Assembly (NCBI GenBank): GCA_001599815.1
Contig: BCIA01000003.1
Location: forward strand, 2,418,001 to 2,482,000
From: Furcasterigmium furcatum
Lineage: Eukaryota; Ascomycota; Sordariomycetes; Glomerellales; Plectosphaerellaceae
Direction of reading: 5' to 3'
DNA: 64,000 nucleotides
This document shows, piece after piece, positions 1 through 9,692 of this stretch. Numbering within the stretch: the first letter of the stretch is position 1; every line of letters begins with the position of its first letter. A program made the translations under genes and the position numbers. The notes beneath the pieces are model-generated. The model saw nothing but the letters and a program-made list of their open reading frames with translations, was not told where the DNA came from and did no database searches.

Positions 1-98
1 CGGCAGATAGACAGGCGATGCAACGCCGCTGCCGTGGTCGAATGAGAACCAAGTCCTGCGGCGTCATTTTCCAGGCTTTCGTCGTCGCCGCCTCCTCC

Positions 99-1375
99 TC
101 ACGAGCTGTGAAGGGCTCCAAAGCCGGCGGCAACCAGGCTCCGCGAGCCTTTGCCGTCTGCGGGCCCGTTCCAGTAAAAGAGACCCTGTGGTACGGTTAG
201 CATCCCCGTGCTCTCGTCCTCGGCTTCCAGGCCCGCGAGGCGAATCTCGACTCGACTCCGACTCACCCCCAGTTCCTTCTTCTTGACAAAGTGCGCCTTG
301 GCCTTGACCGTGTCCGGGTTGTCGTACGTCACGAACCCGCCGTCGCCCCCGAGGCTGAACGCGGCGATCGCTTTCTTGTCCACGGCCTCCTTTGCGCCAC
401 TCCGGGGCAGCTGCTTGTAGTCGAATGTGCCGTCGTCTCCGCCGACCCCTCTGTACTTGTGTCCCGGCCCGGCGGCGCCCAGAAAGCTGCGGCCGTAGAG
501 CGGGATGCCCAGGAGGATCTTCGTGCTGGGGAACCCCTGGGAGGTCATGAACAGGACGGACTTTTCGCCGGATTCCTCGTCCTTGTGGAGGGCGTAGAGC
601 TGCGCGTGGTGTCCGCTTTTCGACTTCCAGGATCCCGAGAAGTCGAACGCCATCAAGTTGATGAAGTCGAGATACTCCGCAGCACTCCGAAGGGGGATGT
701 ACTGTAACACCGAGCGGTTGGCCGGGAGAGCTGCCGTGAGGATGTAGTTTTCCTCCGGCATATGCAGACGCACCGTCGCAAGCAACGCCAGGAAGTCCTT
801 TCCCTGCTGGGAATCGCTTGGATACTCCCAGACAACTGCGGGAGAAATATCAGGTCAGTCCTGCTGAAAGACGCCGAGAAGATCCGTCATCGGATAACCC
901 ACTGTCAATGCCATCCAGCCCCGAAGCATCCACCAGCCCTCTCGCCGAACGGGCAAAGTTGTCCCGGGTCAGGGTGTTGCTGGCCACCAGAGGGAAGATG
1001 GCCGCTGAGCTGCCGCCACCAATCGACAAGATGACTTGCAGATGTGCGTGCTGCTGCTTGAGATGCATGAGAGACCCTAAACCTCCTTGGACTCCATCGA
1101 CCGGCGCACCCGCATCGGCCCACTCGTCACTCAACTGTGCCGTCGTCTGTTAGCGCCGTCTCTATTGTCTGAGGAGGTGGGCAGCCTAAGCTCACAAAAA
1201 CCCCGCCGTCTGGGGAGACGTTTGCAAAGGCGTAGTAGACGTGGTTGGTGACGGAGTAGTTGAGGCCACCAGGCGTGTCACCTTGGTAGATTCTCTCGTT
1301 CGGAAAGTAGACGGCGTTGGTGTACGCCAGCTTCGACATGCTCTTCCCCTTGCGGGACTTTCGTGACGAACTCAT
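99..1375 (-). CDS. GH18 chitinase, non-secreted single-domain type (4 exons)
   Basis: Glycoside hydrolase family 18 endochitinase that would cleave beta-1,4-GlcNAc polymers. Exons read on the minus strand are 1375-1196, 1134-903, 835-267 and 185-99, all joins in phase, giving 355 aa. Introns have donors gtgagc, gtgggt and gtgagt and acceptors ending CAG; two have a GCTAAC branch. The barrel landmarks are visible: NHVYYAFANVSPDGGVFLSDEW near residues 44-65, the SIGGG strand, the active-site motif, the LMAFDFSGSW strand, and the closing GGLFYWNGPAD segment. No signal peptide is seen; the start at MSSSRKS is the first ATG that leads directly into the conserved YTNAVYFPNER strand. The oddity is the catalytic motif, DGIDIVWEYP instead of DGIDIDWEYP: the proton-donor Glu is present but the third Asp is Val (codon GTC, complement of 831-833). 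Family call is secure; activity is uncertain. Confidence 0.88.
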
Positions 1376-1564
1376 GGTGATCCGGTGTTGGTGAGTCTGA
1401 ACGATATGGCCGAGTCGAGTGCCACGGGAAAACAACGAAGATCTCAACAACTTATACGATCTTGAACAGTTCCAGGGAGCAGAATATCAAGTAATCGCAT
1501 GGTGTACTGAATCATGCCTCGGCTGGGCATGAATCCGGTGCAGCACAGCCGCCGGTAGGGCTAC

Positions 1565-1571
1565 TATATAT
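1565..1571 (-). promoter_or_regulatory. Candidate TATA box of the GH18 chitinase
   Basis: ATATATA lies 190 bp upstream of the chitinase ATG, in an otherwise GC-rich region. Assignment rests on sequence and position only. Confidence 0.35.
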
Positions 1572-2046
1572 CGGGCGGCGGAAAGCAACATGATGGGCGG
1601 GTGAGGATGACCACCATCCATCCACTGACCACCTGGCGGCCATCTCGCCATGGCTGTGGAGCCGAAAAGCATCAAATTTAGAGAGGAGGGTCCGTCCGGG
1701 ATCCCGCGATGCCAGGATGCATGACATAATTTGAAGGGGTCGCGCAGGGAGGGCAGACGATACAGAAGTACCTGGTTGCAGGGGACGGGTGAATGAAACC
1801 AGCTAGGGTGTAGTTTGAGGAAGGACATTCGTGTTTGGATCAACCTGCTCGCCTTGTTTGGCCATGCTGTGGGCGCTCATTCGTACACGGTACATCTCGC
1901 TGCGTGCGTACGCATCTTTGCCGAGCTGCGCTGTTCCGATACCGACCGGCCACCCTGGTTAAGGGAGGGGTTGTTCAGAGGCATGTAGCTCTCTTTGGTG
2001 AGGCTTCCGGGGCCCATTCCACAACTCGTGAAAGTCACATGATGCC

Positions 2047-2079
2047 GGCCTGCGAGAGGCCTGCGAGAGGCCTGCGAGA
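2047..2079. repeat. Three tandem copies of an 11-bp unit
   Basis: GGCCTGCGAGA is repeated perfectly three times in the chitinase/yth1 intergenic region. It may be polymorphic in copy number. Confidence 0.9.
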
Positions 2080-4001
2080 GAGTATTGATGTTGCATTAGG
2101 TGAGGCGGCGCCCGCTTTGTGTTGACGTGGCCGTCATCGGCGAAACCCACAGACTGACGGCGCCAGATCCTGTCGACGGACGGGTGCGGGTTGTGACAGG
2201 CTGCTTCCCGGCTGTGAGGCACGGGGGCAGGTCGGCCTCATGGCCAGATACATAGACGCTGAGCCGGGGTTCTGTTGCTTACGGGAAATCCGGTCGCTGC
2301 GGATGAGACAAACCACAACCAGATGGCCGAGGATGCGATGACAAGAGGAACATGAATAGGGTGAAACTTGAGCGCCGCATTGATGAGTGAACCATAGCCC
2401 ACTAGCCCGTACGATGCTGATCAGCGCTTTCGGTGGAAAGGGTGGTTGCCAGACGATGGGATTGAGTGTTCAGGGATGATGCTTCCAGCTCAGGCTTCGG
2501 GCTTCTAGAAGGCGGAATGGTGACCACTGCCACGCGGCGCTAGAAGATGGAACGAAACAGCCCATCGGAGGGACATCCGCCTTCCTGGGACGCTTGCCAA
2601 CGGTGGTTCGGGGGGCGGTTCTGCGGCGTCTCTGACGGGCAGCACTCCCCGGGACCGAAACCAGGTTCAGGCCGGTCGGTGACCCTTGAGGATCGTGTCT
2701 GTTTTGCTCTTCGGTCGCGGGTGTTCTATACTTACAAGTATGTCCGTCCGACTGCGGCCGAACCAGACATTGGGGACGGACCGAGTAACGCCAAGGCCAA
2801 GAGAGAGAGAGGCAGAGCTCGTGTGAGCTGTCTGTGCGTGCAAGGGAACTTCCACCAGTAGGGCACCGCACTCACGCCCAACAACAGGCTTCCACCGGAT
2901 GAGACGGACATTGGCCTGACGGCGGTCAGTCGGGATGGCGGCAGCATGGCTCCCTTGTGCTGCAGCGAGGGAAGAAGAAAAAAATTCAAATGACTGTCCA
3001 TCCAAGCGCGAATAATGGAAGGTTGCGGCAAGACCTCCGACGTTCCCATCCGGGTTGCCTCGAGAGTGAGAGGGGAAAGAACTTTTGTTCTCGGACCTCA
3101 TGTCGGCATAGGTGGTAGCGATGGTTGATCGAGTCCACTCCTCATACGAGAAGGACCGGCAGCATCATCTTCGAAGAGCCTTTCCGGCGCCATTCTTGCC
3201 TTGAGATGCAGCTTGGCGACACATGCGACATCATCTAAGTTGCATTGTGATGACGCGGGCCGTTCCTCGAGGATCATGGACTGGATGTCGGATGATCATC
3301 CGGTCATCGCGCCCGAAACGCAGTCTTCTTGCGGCAGGCAGCCACCGGCCGTCCCGGCTCGATACGTCAGGGTCCCGGCACGGAGCCATGATCTATCTTC
3401 ATCGTGGTGTGTGAGTGATACTTGGGGGAGGCGCTGACTCGCAGCTGCGCCGTGGTTCGACCGGTCGTGATCCTTGGGACGATGGAATCGCCGTGGAGAC
3501 TGCTCGGTGACGCTTGGATAAATGCTGAGACTGGCCGTTGCCGCGCATGAGGTAAATTGGCAGATCCCGAGTCATGAATTGACCCCATTTCACCGAAGCT
3601 GCGCCTTGCAGTTTCGCCCTGGTCAATGTTGGTGGAGTGTCGAAGTTGCATGCATGCTGAATCTACCCCAAAGCTCGACTGAGTTTCAGCGCTGACTAAT
3701 AATGTTCTCCGCCATTCGGCCCGCTTTGTTTCGAGCTTTCAACCTTCACCGGAGTCCACCGAGGTAGCTCGAGATTCTAGCTTCCGACCTGCAAACAACA
3801 TCCTCGTCGACGAACGGATCGGGCCTGCAGCACCTCCTCTCCCAGTTCCGAACGACAGACAGACTAGCCATCTGCAATACCCTGCTTCTATCCGACTTCC
3901 TGCCGGTCCCACCATTTACCAAGACCACCTCCAACAGTGCAGTCGAGCTCTCGGAACAGAACATCTCCAGCTCCCTCGAGGCAAACCTCGCCGCCGCTGC
4001 A

Positions 4002-4700
4002 ATGGCCAGCGACATCCTCGCCCACACGGCGCCCCAGCTCACGTTCCCCTTCACCCCCTTCCTCCGCCAGACGCACCGCCACTCCCTCTTCCCCGACCAC
4101 GACAGCACGACCGCCAACGCCATCGGCACCCACGATGGCCGCGCCCCCTCCCTCGTCTGCAAGCACTGGCTCCGCGGCCTCTGCAAGAAGGGCGAGCATT
4201 GCGAGTTCCTCCACGAGTACAACCTGCGCAAGATGCCCGAGTGCAACTTCTTCACCCGCAACGGCTACTGCTCCAACGGCGAGGAGTGCCTCTACCTCCA
4301 CATCGACCCCCAGTCCAAGCTGCCCCCCTGCCCACACTACGACCAGGGCTTCTGCCCCCTCGGCCCCGAGTGCTCCAAGAAACACGTCCGCAGGAAGCTG
4401 TGCGTCTTCTACCTCGCCGGCTTCTGCCCCGGCGGCCGGGACTGCAAGGAGGGCGCGCACCCGAGGTGGAGGAAGGACCTCGAGCGGCCCAAGGCCAAGA
4501 GCGAAGTCGCGCGCGAGGAGGGCGAGCTGAAGCGCGAGGAGGAGGCGCAGATGAGGGACGCGCCGCCGAGGGATAGGGACATGGGCAGGGACAGAGATGA
4601 TCGGGGCCATGGCGGCCACGGACACAGAGGCGGCCGTGGCGGAGGCGGCAAGTGGCGCGGCGCTGGGGGCCCTAGGAGATTCCGCGGTCGCGGTCATTAA
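4002..4700 (+). CDS. yth1: mRNA 3'-end processing zinc-finger protein Yth1/CPSF30
   Basis: A 232-aa intronless gene for the CCCH zinc-finger subunit of the cleavage and polyadenylation factor, which binds pre-mRNA near the poly(A) signal in the nucleus. The N-terminal FTPFLRQ segment is typical of the family. The core VCKHWLRGLCKK...HEYNLRKMPEC, the YLHIDP stretch, CPHYDQGFCPLG and CVFYLAGFCPGG is nearly invariant in fungi. Four CCCH fingers are visible, at roughly residues 52-71, 80-98, 108-125 and 131-149. The tail is charged, then rich in Gly, Arg and His (RGG-like), suited to RNA binding. Yeast and other ascomycete orthologues have five fingers; the first one, normally between FLRQ and the next finger, is missing here and replaced by a Cys-free stretch (SLFPDHDSTTANAIGTHDG). 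The start is the first ATG in frame. Confidence 0.95.
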   Translation: MASDILAHTAPQLTFPFTPFLRQTHRHSLFPDHDSTTANAIGTHDGRAPSLVCKHWLRGLCKKGEHCEFLHEYNLRKMPECNFFTRNGYCSNGEECLYLHIDPQSKLPPCPHYDQGFCPLGPECSKKHVRRKLCVFYLAGFCPGGRDCKEGAHPRWRKDLERPKAKSEVAREEGELKREEEAQMRDAPPRDRDMGRDRDDRGHGGHGHRGGRGGGGKWRGAGGPRRFRGRGH

Positions 4701-5059
4701 GGGAATGGTGCATTTGATATGGATATCATGGACGCGGCATGTACAACAGAGCTCGGGATCGGCGGCACATTTCACAGGGAGGCGTTGGGAGCATCGGGCG
4801 AGGCATGAGATACCAAAGCTGAGAGCAGCCAATTTTATTCATTTGACACTTTGGTATCCTTGAATCCTGTCTAGAGAGTCGTGATGAGAGCAATTCTACC
4901 CAAATAGGAGTTTGGGCCTTGATATGCTCGGGCAAAGTGCCTTGAGAGTAGTGTGATTCATGTCCATATACGTTGAAAAGCTCTCCTCCTCGCGAGGAGA
5001 GGGTGCTGAGGTTTACTCAGCGTGCAAGGCGCCTCCGAAGCTCTTCGCTTCGCCTTGTC
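4701..5059. other. Convergent 3' region of yth1 and the DUF1776 gene
   Basis: Holds the 3' ends of both genes and a strong hairpin (listed separately). Nothing else is seen. Confidence 0.6.
4981..5001. repeat. Inverted repeat (8-bp stem, 5-nt loop)
   Basis: CTCTCCTC, loop CTCGC, GAGGAGAG. It lies in the likely 3' UTR of the DUF1776 gene, 60 bp past its stop. A role in 3'-end formation is only a guess. Confidence 0.7.
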
Positions 5060-6657
5060 TTACGACTTCCACACGTTGATGTTGCTCGCTTCGTCCTCGG
5101 GCACGGAGATAAACTCCTGGCTGTCCCCGACCTCGCTGCCGTCCCGAGAGCCGTCGTAGGAGCTCGTCTGCCAGGTCGAGAGCTCATCCACCTTGCGGAT
5201 GCCCATCATCCACGACACCAGGCCGCGCGGTGCCCATCTGCCGACGAAGCCATAGACGCCGGCACCAAGACCGACACGGACGGCGCCACTGGTGATCGAG
5301 CCGTCCACTACATCGAAGACGGCGTTGTGAAGTTGTCGCAACGAGCTGCCCTTGAGTCCACGGATGCGCCCTGCCGAGATGGCCGAGGTGCTCTGTGTCA
5401 CAAAGTTGCGGCCGTATGCGTGTCGAGCGTTATCAGGCCAGGACAGAGTCTCGGTTGCGTCGGCATCAATACCTGGACCCTCGAGGAGGCCCTTCTGGTA
5501 TGCTGCCGATTGATTCGGCTTGGAGGGTGTGAAGCCCGCGAAGTCGAAGGTGCCGAGCTGCATATGCGTGACGGGAACATCAAGCGGTCGGAGCTCAGCT
5601 GTGAGGACCTCGGTGAAGGCCGTGAGGGCGGAGCACACAGTGGCCTCGGGGGCGTGGAAGGGAGGGTTGATGGAGGAGATGATGGATGGTGTCAGGACCA
5701 TGACCTTTGGCGGGAACCACTTCTCGCCGGCAGGATTTAACCGCGCGGTAAGCAGCGGGAGGAAGGCTTGGATGGTGAGGATGGGGTGAAGGAGGTGGGT
5801 GTTGAAGAGGTCTGCGAAGCTGGAGGGCGGGATGGTGGCGATGGGCGAGGTCTGGTAGTTGAGTGACGGGATGAGGATGACGGATTTGAGCGAGAGAAAG
5901 TTCGCTTTTGTTCGGGGTGCCGGGGTATGTGGTGACTGGAGGTATTGGGCGAAGCGCTCGATGGCCACGCCGGCGTTGGTAGGCTGCGTTCATGTCAGTT
6001 TGGGTGTCCGATCCATCAAGAGTACAAGGTCCTGGGACGTACGTCTGTGGCGTCGATGGTCAACGGTCGGATGTCCGGCCTGGACATGTTGTGCACCATC
6101 GACTCATCCTCGACCGCGTTGCAAACCACGAAGACGATGAAGCCTCTCCTCTCCATATCCAGCGAAAGCGACCTCGTCAAAGGAAGCGTCGGCGACCCGG
6201 CAATGACGACCACCTCCAGGCGGCCGCCGTTCCTGGCGCGCTTCGCTCGCCGCGTCTTGCGACATAGCTTACTGCTCTTGTAACACTTGTATGCCACCAC
6301 GCCAAAGACCACGACGACCGCACTCGTGACGACCTTGTTTCTGGAGACCCAGTCGCGCAGCTGCTCGTATCGTGTGAGGGCGATGATCTCGACGGGAAGA
6401 TCGCGGCGCGGTGGTGTCGGGCGGATGGAGTCGGGGATCCAGGGGGACGACGAGAGAACGTCCCTGACTGTCACAGCAGCCTTGTCGACCGAGCTGTTGA
6501 TCTGGTTTGCGACATCGTCGGAATAGCGCTTGATGTGGTTGGGCAGGGACGAGAGCTGGGCGACGACAAGTCAGTAGCTGGCTCGAACGTCAAGGAAGCG
6601 GAGCGAAGCGAAGGGCAGACTCACCACGTCCAGAAACTGCTGGTCGTCGGCCGACAT
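5060..6657 (-). CDS. DUF1776 family protein, yeast Ysc83-like, single transmembrane segment
   Basis: Three exons on the minus strand, 6657-6625, 6555-6043 and 5983-5060, give 489 aa. Donors are gtgagt and gtacgt, and all joins are in phase. The N-terminus MSADDQQFLDV is followed by SSLPNHIKRYSDDVANQI, typical of the family. A hydrophobic helix (about residues 86-101, VVTSAVVVVFGVVAY) is followed by a basic patch, and then by a Rossmann-like fold reminiscent of short-chain dehydrogenases (VVVIAGSPTLPLTRSLSLDM; later an ATD-PTNAGVAIERFAQYL segment). In yeast a member of this family (Ysc83) is mitochondrial; no enzymatic activity is established. It is convergent with yth1 and divergent from the 81-aa gene. 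The family call is based on remembered motifs, not a search. Confidence 0.85.
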
Positions 6658-7528
6658 GGTGCCTTTGTGTGTGTTGGCAAAGGCGTGAGATGTAGAGACT
6701 GCAGAGATGGTAGAGTAAGGTTCTGAGGGGTGTTATTCGGATGGCATGGAATGACGTTTGGAGACGGCAACTTTTGGGTGGAGTCCCGAGGCGCGACTCG
6801 AAGTCTACCTGGGTACTGGCCGGCAGCTGGCGACGGCTGTCAGCACTCGAGCCTTTCAGTCTCCTTTACCCCTTTCCCGTTTCAGCAACAAAGCCTCGAC
6901 AGTCACCATCCCGATATCTCCCAACCGACATCGCATCACAGCCAGCCAAAAATCCCGGATGATCACTTCGAACTATAGATTTGTTCATGAAATACATGAT
7001 GTATCATTTCCAAACGAGTATTCTTCTTGAAACGTCCAGGGAAACAAGGAAACTGTTACGGACGATGGAGGCAGCCATGCCGCCTGGCCGCCTCCCGTCC
7101 CTCTGTTCATGGATATCGCTTGATTTCCGCTGTCCAAGCTCTTCCTGAAGCATTAAAATCAAGTCATGTGATGCTCATGGAACACTGTCGAGCCATCTAA
7201 CTACACCGATGAACCAGTCACCTGTCAGTTCTCAGCTCTTGATCGCAACATCACGTCGAGAACTCAGGCCTCGAGACCAACGCACGCATCAGGGCTGTTC
7301 AGGAACATTCTTGCTGAACCGTGTATACTCAATCCAAGGGACTGATGTCGGGGTATTTAGGTTATGGCCAAACTCCTCCAGATGTGAAATCCTCAGAATC
7401 ATCACACCCACTCTCGCTCTCAAGTCGCTTTCTCAAACCTATCTGACAACAAACTCGCATATCTCCAGCTCTGCAACTACTGCTTCACTTCATTCTCTCT
7501 GTATCTACACTACATCTTTCCAGAAATC
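6658..7528. other. Divergent promoter region, DUF1776 gene / 81-aa gene
   Basis: No coding sequence is recognised. The last 130 bp before 7529 are CT-rich with CAACAAAC-like runs, typical of the 5' leader of an expressed fungal gene. Confidence 0.5.
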
Positions 7529-7774
7529 ATGCGGAAGACGCATCACTGCAGCCACTGCCGGAAGGCCCCCTCGGGTGCTTGCAGGAGGAAGGGCCACACT
7601 ATTCGCTGCCGCCGTTGCGGCCACTTCCACAACCGGAACTTCAAGTGCCCAAGGAATGTCGATGAGCAGTCATGCAAGGGCAGCGGCAAGGATAACGGCA
7701 ACGGCAACGACAAGAACGATGGCAAGGGCAAGGGCAAAGGCAAGGGCAAGGGTAAGGGCAAGGCCAAGAACTAG
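7529..7774 (+). CDS. Small Cys/His-rich protein with a Lys-Gly repeat tail
   Basis: An 81-aa single-exon frame. Residues 1-50 hold seven Cys (positions 7, 10, 18, 27, 30, 40, 49) and six His, with two CxxC pairs (CSHC and CRRC) and further Cys and His spaced as in a small zinc-binding fold; the segment is strongly basic. Residues 51-81 are low complexity, with Asn/Asp/Gly followed by a run of Lys-Gly dipeptides. No signal peptide. I do not recognise a named family. An RNA- or DNA-binding nuclear protein is a reasonable guess from charge and Cys pairs, nothing more. Support for a real gene is the CT-rich leader upstream and the purposeful Cys spacing. The next gene downstream is another small protein on the same strand. 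Confidence 0.55.
   Translation: MRKTHHCSHCRKAPSGACRRKGHTIRCRRCGHFHNRNFKCPRNVDEQSCKGSGKDNGNGNDKNDGKGKGKGKGKGKGKAKN
7721..7762. repeat. Hexanucleotide tandem repeat GGCAAG (about 7 units)
   Basis: Seven near-perfect GGCAAG units encode the Lys-Gly tail of the 81-aa protein. Units keep the frame, so copy-number change alters tail length without a frameshift. Confidence 0.9.
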
Positions 7775-8628
7775 GGCGGTTCATTGTCTGGCTCTTCAGG
7801 CGAGCCTCAAGAGTTTCTGAGAGACATCTTTCCCAGCAGGTTCTGGGGAGAGATTTCAGCAAGAGGCTGCGTTGTCAGGGTGGGTGAGAACTCGGTCTCG
7901 CCGGGACTGTTGTTTTCAGGGCACGGGATCACGGGCTGCCCCCGGCCTCTGGAGGCTGGGGTCTGGATTCCTGGGAGCACTGCGTACCATTTCAGATCTG
8001 TTAATATAACCTCCGTGTATCCGCAAACTTTCATCTTGACCAGTATGCCGTGATAATGTTTCCGAGTTGCTTTGAGACATCGTCTTATGGAACTAGAGGT
8101 AATTCTAACAAGCTCTATCAAATCATCTTTGAGTAGCTCTGAAGAATAATTCACTTGGGCGGCAATTGACCATACCAGAGTTCGGCGACGGGACCCTTGT
8201 GTCTGGCCGATCCGGCCCCACTCCGGCCCCTAACCCCGGGCTGCCCCGGGCTGGGCCGGGCCTCCTGGAAGAAGACGTAGGCTGAGGACTGGAACCTGGA
8301 TTCAGAGGATAAGCAGGACGGCGTTTTTCTATCCCGAGCGGGTGACCGGCAAACAGAATCTCACAAGTTTTCTTGGTGGAAACCTTAAGCACGGCTTGCT
8401 TCAAACGGACTGAGTGGTCCCCTTTGCCCGTCAGGGATCCAGGTGGGCTTGGCTTCCAATAGCTTGGGACGGACAGAGACAGCCCCATGCGAAGCCCGGG
8501 GTAGTTCAGCCATGCTCACGAGTGAATAAAGACCCCATCCCCCGCAATCTCCCTGGGTTGACCGACTTCATCTTCAATCCGACCTCACCGATCACATCAC
8601 AAGCAAGATACCAGTCAACACCGTCATC
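7775..8628. other. Intergenic, no gene seen
   Basis: Short open frames on both strands lack motifs or splice support. A GC-rich patch near 8215-8270 contains alternating CCCCGG/GGGCC runs. Confidence 0.5.
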
Positions 8629-9017
8629 ATGAGCGACAAGGGTTACACCGTCAAGAGCTCCGGCACCAACAGCCGGGTATGTGATGATTTTGATGATTCC
8701 AATCAAAGGACCGCGGGCTCACCATCCAATGTAGGGCAACAACTACGACGCCCGCGACTACGGCTCAAACGCCGTCAACTCCAACAGCTACCACTACTCC
8801 AACCAGTAAGTCTCCTGTTTTCCAGCAGCCCAGATCGCGGACCGCGTGGGCTGACTATACTCGATGCAGGGACGGCTCGTACTACTACTCCAACCCCAAC
8901 GGCAGCAAGTACTACAACGACGGCAATGGTGGAGCGACTTACACGTCTCCCAGCGGCTACCACAACGACTACTCGTCGGGCAATGGTGGTAACAGCGACT
9001 CTGGCAGCAAGAAGTGA
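8629..9017 (+). CDS. Small Tyr/Asn/Ser/Gly-rich conserved fungal protein (88 aa, 3 exons)
   Basis: Exons are 8629-8676, 8735-8805 and 8870-9017; introns use gtatgt...tag and gtaagt...cag. The product is hydrophilic and free of Cys: MSDKGYTVKSSGTNSR, then GNNYDARDYGS, then a repetitive SYHYSN / SYYYSNPNGSKYY block, and a Gly/Ser tail. Similar short proteins with the SSGTNSQGN and SYYYSNPNGS signatures occur widely in ascomycetes as hypothetical proteins. The sequence looks intrinsically disordered and resembles stress-induced hydrophilins in composition, but its function is unknown. The two short introns at the conserved positions and the continuity of the repeat across them are strong support for the model. 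Confidence 0.8.
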
Positions 9018-9692
9018 GAGGAGCCAGGCGAGGGGAGACGGGTGCTTGGCATACGAGAAGGGACATTGATGACGGAGGGACGGAGAGAAGTTGGGGTCAG
9101 TTCCATTCAGGGAGTCGACAGGTAGAGAGATGTGTGGTCCAGCTTTTCAGCCTTCTCCGAGCCGCTCCACGCCCCCAATCCCGAGAGTGCATGACTACCC
9201 GCTGGGCGTCAGGCAAATAAAGGACGACCGGCGTTAAGCAATTGAAGGACTGCGATTTCTTGGTGCAAGCTCATCGTCGGGTGCCAATGGCGTCAAAAGC
9301 TGGCTGGCTTGGAGAGACACAGGTCAAGATGACGAAGGTTGGGAGAAACACTGCTACTAATAACATGCAGCATCAGGAACTAACAGGAGGACTTGGATGC
9401 TCAGCTGGTCACGAGATCTGTTGTGGCTCACGAATCATGACCTCCCTCTCAGCGACCCCTGGCTTATCCCACTCGCATGCGCCCAGAGCCTGATCGTGGC
9501 AGTGCCTCTCGCTTTCTGCTGCGCCGAGATGCCTGCATGGTGGAGGCGTGGCGTCCAGCTGAACAACTGTCAGGCCGCCGCCCACCACACAACCCGAAGA
9601 CAAGGCTCGGGACTTGCACTTTGAGTGATACGTAGGTAGTAGTATATCAGGGACGACATCCCCCGAGATGTCGCCCAGCATGCTTCGGCAAG
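9018..9692. other. Intergenic, no gene seen
   Basis: 3' region of the 88-aa gene and upstream region of the 494-aa membrane protein. No further feature is recognised. Confidence 0.5.

Larger units (their letters stand above)
1376..4001. other. Intergenic region between divergent chitinase and yth1 genes
   Basis: No open frame here has protein-like composition, conserved motifs or plausible splice-linked exons. It should hold both promoters. The yth1 frame stays open upstream of its ATG to about 3766 but has no ATG there, so I treat that stretch as 5' leader. Confidence 0.6.

Noticed and set aside
1835..3101. Several 90-145-codon frames between the chitinase and yth1
   Set aside because: They overlap on both strands, have no motifs, no splice continuity and random-like composition.
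3888..4832. 314-codon minus-strand frame over yth1
   Set aside because: Antisense shadow of the zinc-finger gene; Ala/Glu/Val/Gly-rich with no motif.
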